Shown: positions 50,523 through 61,958 of the stretch, piece after piece | Layout: the number at the start of each line of letters is the position of its first letter | How positions within the stretch are numbered: the stretch's first letter is position 1 | Source: Anarhynchus alexandrinus | Taxonomy: Eukaryota > Chordata > Aves > Charadriiformes > Charadriidae | Assembly: GCA_008711295.1 (NCBI GenBank) | Contig: VUYV01000089.1 | Coordinates: forward strand, 671,270-735,269 | DNA length: 64,000 bases | Direction of reading: 5' to 3' | Program-made: the position numbers and the translations under genes | Notes under the pieces: generated by a model | What the model saw: the letters and a program-made list of their open reading frames with translations, nothing else | Databases searched by the model: none | Told to the model about the DNA's origin: nothing

Positions 50523-51487
50523 GGTTTGATGTGACATTATTGAAGTTTATGTTTCTAAAGTTTGTAATTTGCACAAACCATCACCCCTAATCTGTCTGAA
50601 GTATTGTATTAGGAAAGATGATTTCATTTTTTCATGGTTGGATGTCTGGATCTAGTATAAAAAAACATATAAAAATTTAAATAATACACTCAATAACCAG
50701 TAAAATGTTACTAAATAAGTATGTTTTATTTCTCTGCCCATTTTCTTCTAGGGACTGGAAGGTTCATGATCCTTGACTGACTTCTCAGTGATGTTACTTG
50801 CTTTCACATATTGAAACAGCTGCATGTTTGGAAACAACATAGCAGATTAGATATGGGGATGTGGTCACTAAACTTTTTAGATTATTTCATCTGTCTTGTG
50901 TAACTGGGCTTGCTAAATCTTACTCCAAAATTGCCTTAGTCTGCTTCCCTTTCCCAAATGCGAGATGTGTTTTGGTGATTTCATTACTGAGCCCATAGAT
51001 ACCTGAATTTCTTTGAGAAAGAATGCTGAGGAAAGATGTCCAGTAGCCTAAGACAGCCACTGAGAAGAAGGAGTGTAAGGTAGTGGTAAAAGCAGATTTC
51101 AGAGTCTAAGGCTGAGAAAGCCACAGAAAGAACACCCTGATTATGCCTAATTGGATCCAGAGAAAATGATGATTATTCTCTCAGCGGGGAGAAGAATTAG
51201 GAAAGTTACCTTTATCAACAAAAGTATTTGGGAAAATCTTAGGAAAATCTCCCTGTGAATGGAGCCTAAAAGAAAAAGCAAAAGAAGTGTGGGGAGAGCA
51301 AGCATAAGTTCAGATCACCACAATTTTAGCAAAAACCTTCCGTGGGACAGAAGTAGCATGTTGAACGAGGTAGGTTATCGGAGAAATTGCGAAAGCATCT
51401 CTAGCTAGGGGGTTGGAGTGTGAGCCAAGCTGCAAGGTGTTGGCTGATTGGAGCCAGTAGAGTGAATGAAAGTGCCTTGGGGACAGA
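50523..51487. other. Unique sequence, nothing recognised
   Basis: AT-rich non-coding DNA downstream of the CR1 tail. No repeat or gene was recognised. Confidence 0.55.
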
Positions 51488-51805
51488 TCAACAGGGAAGG
51501 AACGGAGCTGCTGCTGCTTGATTACCTGGGCCTACGGCACAGACTCTCAAAAGGGAATTCCCCTTTGGTGTCAAGGGGAATATAGCATTACCGTGTGATC
51601 CTGGACGGACCGGCATGATGTTTGTGTTGGAAAGGCCAATCCACCTCCTTGCAGCTGAAGCTGAGGCAATGAACACACTGCTGAAGTTGGATGAATTCAG
51701 ATTCATTTTAATTGCAAGTTCAGCTGTGGGTTTTGGAGGTTTTGTTGAGGTTTTTTTCTCTGTCACCATCTGATGATTATCAGTTCTGAGCCTTAAGAAT
51801 CGCAT
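51488..51805. pseudogene. Second both-strand open locus, possible coding remnant
   Basis: The plus strand is open for 83 codons from 51522 to a TGA at 51771-51773. Segments such as KREFPFGVKGNIALPCDPGR and RPIHLLAAEAEAMNTLLKLD read like a globular protein. The frame lacks an early ATG. The minus strand is open for 105 codons (51488-51805). No family is recognised and no strong splice sites bound it. It may be a decayed exon, an old transposon remnant or chance; the locus resembles in kind, not in sequence, the one at 16.1-16.6 kb. Confidence 0.2.
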
Positions 51806-53397
51806 TAGTTACTAATGTAATTTGTCTCTAATGATCTATTTGTGTATTTCAGTGACTTTTAATCCTGTTACCAGTAGATTGTATCGGTTAATACAAAATG
51901 GTAAATATAAATGAGGATGGAAACTACACTTAGAGTAATCAAGATTAAAATTACAAAGACAGCCATCATATTTCACAGCACAAGCGGAGTGGCTGAGGTC
52001 AGGGGAAACTTGCTCTCTGTCCCTATATAACCTACAGTTAGAGAGTATGTTGTTTGGGGTTTGTATCTTCATCCTAAATGTCTTACGTATACCATTGGTA
52101 GAAGAGCAAAACTCGGTGTTATTCTTTGGTCTACCTCAGCGTGGTAGTCCCTGTGCTCCTTTGGTGCCTGATTATTTGAACACCTAACATTAGAAATAGT
52201 TGCTTTCTATAGCTACTTCGCAGGACAAAAACCTGGGCCTTTATTTAATCTCCGTTGTTCTTGTTCCATTAGGGCATCCATCACTTCTTAGACCTCCCAG
52301 GAGCTAGCTCAACACCGCATCCATCAGTTACATTTCCCGTGTTAGTATTTTCTGTCAATACAACACAATAATATCGAGGTATATTATAGGCAGTTTTACA
52401 TTGCAGAGCTAACTAATATAATTCAAGATAATGAGCTCCCATTAACTGTTTGGAAAACCAAGTCTGCCTGAAGCGCAGGGTATATTAGAACATCTAAGAC
52501 ACGGCTTTTGTCTGACAAGGGGCAGATAGGAGTGAGACATACATTTTTTAGAAAGTGCAGAGCCCTTGGAATGATATAAAAGGTAGTTTTCTGCTATTTT
52601 TGGATAAGCAATGAAACAGCCCTTAGTCTGCCATTACTGGATGCTTTTGAAGATTGTACTTACATTGCCATTAACAGCATAAGATGTGGGAGTGATGGAT
52701 AATTTGTTGTGGTTAAAGCTGAGAGTGGTTATGCTTACAGTAATCAAGTGAATGTCATCCATTTTGAGAAAAAGCATAACACTTAGGGTTTTTTAATTAA
52801 GGTATGAGGATGAGTGTTTGTACTTGTCTTACTTTTAATAGCAGAACACGAGATATCAGCGGATAATTTGTTACTGTTGTTAAAGTTGACAACATTCACC
52901 TTAAAGGAATATTGTACACAAGCCACCTTAACTCATTTAATTGTGAATACTTCCTAAGCTACACCACATAGTGTGTTTGTTTTTCCCTCAATCTGAGCAC
53001 TTGTGAGGCCACACAGATGGGTGACACAGGGGATCCAGCAGAAGTCATGACAAGACAAAAATTCTCTGTGAACTTTAATGAAAGATCACATCTGCTTCCA
53101 GGGGTTGAATTGAGGTTGCACAGACAATCTTGTTTTTTCTATTTTTTTCTAACTTTGAAGTCTCTGGCATAGCAATTGCAATACTAATATGTCTATGTAT
53201 TTTTAAATGTCATTTCTTATAGTTTTCAAACCTGCAAAAAGTGAACACAAAAGTGTTTATTTTTGGACTGTACTGATCTCCACACCTGTTATCAACAAGA
53301 TTTTAGACTCATTAGTCACAATGCTACTACTTGAACCATCAAACTGTGTTTTACACAGAAGGTGTTTTGAGACCCAGCAATTCAGTTCCGGGAGAAC
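51806..53397. other. Unique sequence, possible conserved non-coding block
   Basis: No gene was seen. Intervals of about 52240-52520 and 52610-52800 have mixed non-repetitive texture with AT-rich motifs (gctaactaatataattcaag near 52410), which I regard as enhancer-like on appearance only. Confidence 0.35.
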
Positions 53398-53560
53398 CTG
53401 CTCTGCAGACCCTTCCTGCTCCACTTATCTTCCCTTTTGCTGCAGTTTTCCCTCTTTTACAGTTCTTGTTTCTGTCCAGTCCCTCTTTCCCTTGTCTTAT
53501 CATTACCTTTGCTCTTCTTCCAGTCCCGTCCCTTTTCTCTTGTTTGCACTCGTTCCCCCA
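53398..53560. repeat. Pyrimidine-rich tract
   Basis: About 160 bases dominated by C and T on the plus strand (for example ccctctttcccttgtcttatc near 53480). It produces long low-complexity frames on both strands (plus 135 and 124 codons, minus 111 codons), which I reject as genes. Confidence 0.6.
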
Positions 53561-55277
53561 TCCCTGGTGCCCGTTGGCTGTCCTCGATCCCCTAGGAGAC
53601 TGCAGCTTGCCTAAGGGAGGTGGAATCTTTGCAGAATCTGCAAAACTCACCAAAGGTAATGTGTTATCCTGCCTTAAATCTCTCATTCAGACCTGCCTGC
53701 TTTGACATGCCTACGAAACACTCGGTGGCAGTTGGGTGCTGTGTCTGCAGTAAGTGTCATTCAGCCGTTGTTCAGAAACATTTCGCTTTTCCCTGTCGGT
53801 CCTTCACTTCATTATTTCTTATTGCCTCTCATCATTAAGTTAATTATGAACTCTCTTGGGCTCAAAAAGTCTCTTTGTTGTGTAGTGCCTGGCAGGAGCA
53901 GCACTGCAGCAACACATATGATGACAGTATTTTTAAAATGCATGCCACCATCACAAACATGTAATCTTAAAAGCCCAGGGATGAAAACCTCAGGAATGGA
54001 GCTCTGGAGCAGGTTATTACCTGTCATACTCCACCTCATCACTTTCTGAAACCCATCTTCCCTAAAGCATTCATCAAAATCATCTCTCAGTCTGGTCCTT
54101 CGATACCTTCAAGGGGACTGAGGGCAGGAAGTTATCCTGAATTGTTCTTATAGTTGTTTAAGACTGTAAAAATGCACCTAATCCCTGTTGTCTTACATGT
54201 AGTCCTCAAGCATCCATAGAAACATTGAGTATAAAAAGCTGGGTTGCTCAGATGGTTTTACTTTTTTTGTGACTGCACAATGTAATTGATGAAAACTAGC
54301 TTTTCAGGCGCAGTGGGAGTATCTGTAGACAAGTCTCAGCCTTATTTAAATTTGTCCTTCTTTTTCACTGATAACCACATAATTAATAAATAAATTTGAA
54401 AATTCATTTTCTATTTTCACCGAAAATGAATTAAGACAGACTGGCTTACAAAATCATTATTTTAAGTACTATAAAATAATTGCATTTTTTAACTTTCTAC
54501 TCTTACAGAGAATGCATTGTTCTGTGTATTTTACTTGTTACTCCGTGTTGTACTCCCTGAGGGCCAATTATATTCTGGTAAAGTTGGATAACCAATATCA
54601 TGAATAGTACCTTTTTTACTCTTGGGATTTAGTGTTATTCCTGTATCGAGCACACACATATACACACACAGAATCAATCACAGTATTTCATGGTTTATTT
54701 TCATTGCATCAGTTACATTCAAAAGCATGCCACCATTCAGATTGCTATAATTTTTTATGGCTGTAGGTCTTGGAATCTCTACATGCGGTGACTGAGATGA
54801 CTTAAAATACATTTGATACTTGTCACAAAACAGCAAATGCAAAGAATTGGGCTTTTATTTAGTGTTGCAATTTATAAAAATTTGAGTTCTTTTAGATCAG
54901 AGTTAAGTCATACAGCATTAACACCTAGAGAAAAGTTATATATGTATCTGAAGTTCTAGGTATTTGTTGTAGTTAGGTATTACACCACTTACGATTTATG
55001 TAAAAAGAGCACATCTTTCCCAGATTCTTCACTCCTGCATATGCTGTAATTTTGATAGTGGACAAAGGGGATGGAGCTGGAGGGTAAAGGTGAGATCCAT
55101 TTACAAAGCAGGATTTTATCGGTGTAATTAAAACATCTTTTGGATTTAAAAAAACAACTGAATTTTTCTGGAATTATGTTCCATCCCAAAGCTTGCATCC
55201 ACCTTGGACATGGCAGGTTTGCAGCATAGTTCAAGCTTAAGGCAATATACCACTTTTTTCCCCTTTTCTTGAAAACA
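53561..55277. other. Unique sequence, nothing recognised
   Basis: AT-rich with a short imperfect CA-rich patch near 54650-54670. No gene or mobile element was recognised. Confidence 0.55.
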
Positions 55278-55313
55278 GGGGATGGGCGGGGGGGGGGAGG
55301 GGTGGTGAGGGGG
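55278..55313 (+). other. G-rich run, potential G-quadruplex
   Basis: The plus strand carries GGG-AT-GGG-C-G10-A-GGGG-TGGTGA-GGGGG within 36 bases, more than the four G-tracts needed for an intramolecular quadruplex. It is the strongest G-run in the window. Function is not shown; promoters and origins in vertebrates often carry such motifs. Confidence 0.75.
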
Positions 55314-55654
55314 TTGCTTCTTTTCTGAAAACAGGTCACTAACGTCAGTAACATTTAGATAGGCCCTCACCTGTCCAGGCATAAGTGGGTTGTGAAAAAA
55401 ATGAAGAAATTACATCCAGCAGTTCTGCACAAATGTGTAAGCCTCAAGTTTTTTGAATTACAGTTTTCCAGCTTTTTACATCTACTTTATTTGTGAAACA
55501 GACTACTCTGGGAACAGAAATGTTATTTTTTTCAGAAAGTGTGACTTCATGTATCTTTTCTTTCCCTTCATTCAGAACACTGAATCCAACAGAAAAGGAG
55601 AAAAGAACATTATCTAAAAAAAAGCCCATTGGTCCAAATCTCCAAAACTACCCC
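55314..55654. other. Unique sequence, nothing recognised
   Basis: Short unassigned stretch between the G-run and the CpG cluster. Confidence 0.5.
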
Positions 55655-55790
55655 ATTCCCCGATGCTCTTGCCGCTGTGCTCCAGCTTTGCGCGGGGTTG
55701 TGCTGTAGGGAGGCACCTCCGCCAGCAGCGATGCTGTGATCCGGCAGCTCGCCCTCCAAGAACGAATCCAGGCCAGCGCAGGCAGTGAAC
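55655..55790. promoter_or_regulatory. CpG cluster, possible small regulatory element
   Basis: Ten CpG dinucleotides fall within 118 bases (55661-55778), including CGCG at 55691-55694, while the surrounding kilobases have very few. The size is below the usual definition of a CpG island. It could be a weak or distal promoter, an enhancer kept unmethylated, or a GC-rich conserved element. The 132-codon minus frame across it (55648-56046) has no recognised domain. Confidence 0.35.
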
Positions 55791-57864
55791 CAGTGACATC
55801 TGCCAGTTCAGTGCAGTTTCTCTCCCTTTTTTTAATCGCTGTGACATGTTCAGAAGCACTGTGTGCCAAAGCATGTATTGCACAGAGCAGTTTTTCCCAA
55901 TTCCATATGCCTTGGCGCATCTCCATCAAGAAATGAACACCTCTTGCACCGCAGCTGGATGGTTCGAATGTGGACAGGTTTGAACAGCATTTGAAGCTGG
56001 AACTACTCATGGAAAGTTCAATGCTTCCAATCCATGCGGAAAGCACTTTCTCCTTTCTCTGATGACCTAGATGTCAGTAGTTGGTGTCGTATCAGAGCAT
56101 CTTACACCACAGCATTAAGAATACAAATTTGCATTTTTTCTAAGTATTATTCAGGTCTAAAGGGTTGCTGGTGCATATGTCACTAGAAAGTTAGATTAAA
56201 ACAAATAAAAACCTGGAGGAAGATTACTACTTTTACTTCATTGCTCTGTTTTCATTCCCATTTTTTTAAGAAATAGAAAAGGGATTTAGGTTCGTGGCCG
56301 AGCACATGGGTTCCAAGGCTTCAAAAATTTTGATTCTGTTCTGTTTGGTGATAAGCACAATTCTAATTCATGGTACGCAGGTAGCCATTTCTACGCTCTT
56401 TGCCACCAGGTGTGCCCATGAACCTTTAAATCTGCTTGTGAGCATACTGAATTTAATAGAAATATACAAATTTTCACACAGTCATCACTTGCTCAAAACA
56501 AAAATTAAAAAAAACCCCAAGACTACCTGAACAACTCCCATAAAAACCGAACAAAACACCATTATGAACCTGTGAGGACAGAAGAGTGGACCTGCTGTGG
56601 CCAGCAGGTTTGCAAATAGACTTCTCTTTTATTTGCTTTGCTATAATGTCCACTTTGTGTTTATTTTTTACAAATAGCCTACTGGAGAAGTGAGTCTACT
56701 GGCAAGAATATTTGCAGAAACAGCTATTTTTGAGAAAATACTGCAAAAATATTTGCAGATAGCAAATTTTAGACTTGGAGTTTTGACAACTTACAAGCAG
56801 AGCTGAATTCTAGACGTTGTTTTTATCCAGCCAGGGAGATACTGATACAGATCAGAGATATCTGATACAGATACTCACTGTTACTTCAGAGATGTTTTTC
56901 ATTATTTTGAGGATGTGGTAGTCAAAGAACACTCACAGATTTGATGGTCTGAGAATTGTCCTTGCCTAGAAACACCCTGCTAGTGGTAAAGGAACTTCAG
57001 TGACTTTCATCTCCCTCTTCTATCTTCAAGAAATAGCTCCCAACAAGAAAAATACAGCTGGATGTGTAGATCAGTCTCTACCTATTTAATCACCAATAGC
57101 CTCTGCTGCATTCTGGACTCATGTGAAGAGTCTGAGTACCTGGAATTACCTGCAGAAATGATGCAACAAATGCAACAAAGTTTTAAATAATACATCAAAA
57201 AAACTGACATAGACTCAAGGAATGTTCTAAGTTGTTCCATCATTTTTTTACATAGACCTTAAAATTAGTAAACATTTGTAATCTTATACTTATGAATGAA
57301 ATAGTTAAATATCTTTTTAAAGCTTCTTTCCCAAGACCTTGTAAAACATGTTTCAGAGACTTTCCACATCAGAGTTATATAATCCCTGTAAATAGGGGAT
57401 TTAAAAAGGAAAAGCTGACAGACCTTTATCTGTATGTAACACCAATGGTTTCCATGGTAAGATAATGTTTTTCACTTTCACTTTTTTCCCCTGTTTTTAT
57501 CCCTAATCTTAGTCTGTTTGTTTGTTTGCAGCCACTATTTTTGTTAATTCTTTCCGTTTGCTCCAGTATCAGTCTTAACATTTTCCATTGCCATAGCTCT
57601 GCAGGCATCAGATGGTCCCTCAAAGCTCCAAAGGCTCTGGAGATACCACATGCAACATTACACTCAGACAGCAATGCAGCTTTTTCACCATATGTAGCAA
57701 CAGAATATGATTATATGCATTTACACAGAGGAGGGATGGAAAATGCTTGGTGAGTGTTCGTAAGAGCACCAGCCCATGGAGAACGGCACGGCTGGGTGAC
57801 AATGGGAGAAGCAGCTGCAGGAAACCTGCAGGAACGCACTGGGCTGAAGACCTACCCCGAGGAC
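55791..57864. other. Unique sequence, nothing recognised
   Basis: No gene was recognised. A strong acceptor-like motif ending TTTGTTTGCAG lies at about 57521-57531, but no convincing coding frame follows. A short direct repeat, ctgatacagat, occurs at 56842-56852 and 56862-56872. A perfect 7-bp-stem hairpin (ctgcagg-aaa-cctgcag) lies at 57815-57831. Confidence 0.5.
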
Positions 57865-57880
57865 AAAAAAAAAAAAAAAA
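57865..57880 (+). repeat. Poly(A) run, 16 bases
   Basis: A16 following a GC-richer stretch of about 100 bp, the pattern left by a polyadenylated retrocopy. No source transcript is recognised and no AATAAA lies just upstream, so the retrocopy reading is weak. The lysine run in the 104-codon frame over it comes from this tract. Confidence 0.85.
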
Positions 57881-60800
57881 GGATAAGAAAGATAAGGCAG
57901 TTGGGAGGTTGGGAGGGAGAAATATTGCTTCCGTTACTTTTCAGCCCCTGGGAATTGTGAACTTGCTGTTGTTGAAGTCTCCCATAGCTTTTCTATCAGC
58001 TCTGAGGAGCAGCGTTAAGACATACAGAAGTGACTTAGGATGGGACAGGCTATTTGTATGAATTCCCAGTCCCTCAGCAGCTTCATGCAGCCCAGCTGCA
58101 AGATGGCTGTGGCTTTTTGTCTCAGTCCTTTCGTCTTCACTAGCACAAGCAGCAGCACAAGATCAGACGTGCCAGCAGGCAGCCAGCTTAAGGCTGCGTG
58201 GCTGCAAATATCTTTCAATTACTAAGGGTAAGCTGCTTGTTGCATGCCAAAAAATTGTGACAATATATGACAAGAAAAGAACAAAGGTGTATTATAAAAA
58301 ACAATCACAGAAATATAAACCCCCTCTTTTCTAGTGGAGCATTTCAGGCTGAATAGTAGAATGTGATATTGCTTTGGTTTTTAATTTATTTTTTCCAGTC
58401 CTGAAGTTAGCAAACAACATTTACAGATATGAAGCGAAAACCCTGAGACTTAAGCTAACACAGTGTTAGTTGGGATTTATGTTTTTCAAGCCTGTCCTGA
58501 GGTAGTCTGTGTCCAAGTTTTCTATTAACCAAATGGCCAAAGTTCACTGGGGTCTCGGCATTCTGAGAATCCATTTTGGTCCATCTTTGGCCCTACTTGA
58601 TTTTATTTCTATTTTCAGACAAGCACAATAAGTCTGTACAGCTGATAGGGTCAGGCTACATTTATTATCAGTCTCAGTTATCAGTTCACAGCAGGGACAG
58701 CTCAGTCGTTGCCGGCTGAAACATAAGCCTCGCGTATGGGGTTTATTTTCCCTTTTTTTTTTCTCTAGCTCAAAGGAAAATCAAACTGTGCCTCTTTCTA
58801 GCTCATTCCTCCCTAGGCCAGTTGCAGATTTTACTGTGTTTCTGCCTGTGATGATGGAAGTTAAAGGTGGCATCTCTCACAGTAGATGTTGGTCCCATGC
58901 CCGTTCAAAAACTTTGTAGGATTTCTGCCAAGGTATGGGTAATTAGCTTCTATCTTGATTAAGTACTTATTTAGGTTTAAAAGTGCTGCCTATCGAAATC
59001 CCCTTTTCTCAAGTCATAGCGTACCAATGAGATATGGCACCCTTTTTATTCCCAGACCTACGCTGCTCTCAGATGCTGAACAGCTGGTATATTTTCTCTC
59101 TGAAATGGGTGAAGTGTTTTCTTCATTTACAAAATTGTAAAGGGCTTTGACTGCTAGGATGAAATGGGATGTACAAGTAAAGCACGCCGTAAAAATAACA
59201 AAGAAGAGAGAGCACCTTTTAAGTTCTCTTTAAACCCAAGGCTTCCTTGTGTGCTCTGAACCTGCAAGTGCTATTGATTGGGAGATCAAGGTGCTGAGTC
59301 TGCCTGTGATTAAGCACTTTGTATTTACTGGTATCCCACCAGCTAATCAATTCTCCTTACCCTCCACGTTCATTCCTATTGCCCGTTAGGGCTATTACAC
59401 TTCACAGGCTCTTGTCATCATTTAAATAATAGCCAGTCCAGTCTGTGGACTGTCCTAAGCCTGTGGTGACTTTGGTAACCAGAAAGCATCACCTCAGAAC
59501 AGAAGAAAAATCCAATAGTGTTCCCTAATAATTTAATTTCTTAAAATTAGAAAGGCTAAAAGTTTAGATCACAATTCCATTCTTGAAGCGTTCTCATAAA
59601 TTTTTGCCAAATACACATGTATACCCACTGGAGTCAGATTTGGGATTTTTCCCAAAGCCTCATTTCTCTTATTTATCAATAGCTGTCCTTGCTTGAAGAG
59701 AAAATAGATGTGGCTACACTACAACTCAACTTCAAAATAGGTGATACTGAGGGAGTTGTAACTTGCAAGGTACCTGTAGGGTTTAATCCAGTATAAGACC
59801 TGGTGTCTGTGCTTTTCAATATCTTACAGTATCTGGCAGCTGGCCGATTCAGATAGATACTCAGAAGTATCTGAGAAAAACTAATCTCTGAGATTACTTG
59901 TTCTTGCTCATTTGGGGCTTGAACAGGATGCCGGGCAAGTGACCTTCTGGTTGGGCTAAGGTGTACTGCTAACGAAGTCTACAGAGTTCAAATGTGTTGC
60001 TGAATAGAACTCAACACTTTTACTGAGCCCGGTATCCATCAGTACTGAAATTTTTGAGATGCGAACAAGGAGACGGCTTCAAGAAAAGGCCATGCAAAAG
60101 AAAGGTGTGTGGCTTATTCATTGGCAAATGTGGGTAGCTGTCATAAGAGCAACCACAAACCTGCGTCCTCCTCTACCTCTGCTGGAGCCTGAGAAAAGTG
60201 GGTATCCTTCTGCTACTGTAGGTCAGGGCACGGAGGGCTACTTCAGTCAGAGAGGCAGGGAGGAGCAGCAGTTCCCAGCAAGGCAGCAAGCCTGTCTGCT
60301 CTAGGTTAATTGATTTCATTCTTGGCCTCAGGACAACAATTTTTGCTGCTCTGGTGAAAAGCCTTGAACTGAGTACAAAAGTTTGGTTCTTTCTATATAG
60401 CAGTCTCTCACTGTTGAAGCCAGTCAGAGATGAGGTATGCAGCTGAGCTCTAATCATCATTGAAGCTCAAGGCAGCGAAGGGGGCAAGTTGGCTGAAAAG
60501 CAACCACTAATTCAGCAATTCTAGATCTGAAATTAAGAGCAACTTAGCTAGATGATACCTTATGCTTAGTTGAACAGGCAGAGCAGTGGGATGAGACGTG
60601 GTGAAGCTCTGTGATGGTTTTGTTGTAGTGCTTTTTACACAGGTTCTTCTGAGAAGAGTAAAAAAAATACATAGTGCAGTGATTTGGTGGACTTGACTTT
60701 AATAACACAGGATAGAAGACTGGATATTTATTTTTCCTGGGTTTGGTGTACGGGACAGACATAAACTATTCTGAAATTTTACAACGGAGTTCTAGGCTTT

Positions 60801-61942
60801 GACCTCAATCTTTGTTTCTGACACCACCTAGTAGAAGAATTACAGCATAAGTTCAGAAGAAAATGAGGGAGTGAGACATTTCATGACATCTGTTCCACCT
60901 AAGTATTTCACATACCTTTTTTGGCCACCGGTCTAGCATATGACTGATCATATGTGGGGTGCCTGTTAAGATAGAAGCTACTGGATATATTTTTCAGTTT
61001 ATGCATGATTTGTGCATAAAATACTGCTGGTGCCCTTCGCAATGATGTTCAAAACAAGTACTTACCATTTGTTCTGCTCTGTCATACATGGTTTCTATAA
61101 TCTGTTCAAAATGAATCTCTTCCTTTTTAGTGCATCCCTAATGTCTGAGTGTTTCCAAGTGAAAGTCCAAATATTCTTCAAACATAAGTCAAGTGTCATT
61201 CATATAAAGAGTTGTATGTTGCCTTTTGGGATATTTAAGTACTAGCCTAAAACAGTCTTTTAGCATATAGATATAAAATACAGGTAGCATAGTTTTTCTT
61301 TTTCTCTTCATGGAACTAAATTTATTAAGCACTTGACCATGAACCACATGTATGTGTAGGTTGCAGGTGTTTACCCATGGACATTTAATTTTGATGCAAC
61401 ATCTAAGAAAACATGTGGTCAGACAGCTCCCCGTAGAAAAGGGTGTGGTGAATGAATTATTTCCTCCATGGACTGAAAAAATGTGTGCTCTTGAAATGGA
61501 CCTCAGAACAGCCAGTAAAAACTGGATGAGCACTTCTCTGTGCGAAAAGTCTTTCTCGTAGCCAAGTCATGCTCTCTGTTGAACTATAGGTAGCAGATGG
61601 CTGTGGAAATAAACATATTGGGCAGAATGCCACAGGGCATTATTAAGATCTTCAGCCCACAAAAGGACTCGCATGAATTACTTTTCCCTACTCAGACCAT
61701 ATAAACTGCAGTGTATGGGAAGAGACATGAGAAAACTGAGCCGAAAACTCTGGGGCCATCGGGTAAATAAAAAGCATTGTCTTTAGGAAAACAGGTGGTG
61801 GAAAACTGGCTTTTTATGTCATCCAGTTGATTCAGAGGGTCATACTTCAAACAAATGTTGAAACAACTACTTAAAATGCTTTATCGTATTGAAGTACGTT
61901 GTCAAAAAGCAGAATGATTGATTAAAGCCTGATTTTTAAAAC
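57881..61942. other. Unique sequence, nothing recognised
   Basis: Ordinary AT-rich DNA. A mixed, possibly conserved-looking part lies at about 59380-59490. Open frames reach 114 codons (61189-61533, minus) without recognisable domains. Confidence 0.5.
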
Positions 61943-61958
61943 TTTTTTTTTTTTTTTT
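61943..61958. repeat. Poly(T) run, 16 bases
   Basis: Uninterrupted T16 on the plus strand in an AT-rich context. Confidence 0.9.

Noticed and set aside
53207..53705. Three overlapping frames of 111-135 codons
   Set aside because: They arise from the pyrimidine-rich tract, which lacks stop codons on both strands; their composition is Ser/Pro/Leu/Phe (plus) and Gly/Lys/Arg (minus).
55961..55985. 'ggttcgaat' as a tRNA T-arm
   Set aside because: No acceptor, D-arm or anticodon stem can be folded around it.
55648..56046. 132-codon minus frame over the CpG cluster
   Set aside because: No motif, and GC-rich stretches naturally carry fewer stops. The CpG density is reported instead.
57747..58061. 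104-codon frame with a lysine run
   Set aside because: The lysine run is the translated A16 homopolymer; the flanks do not resemble protein.
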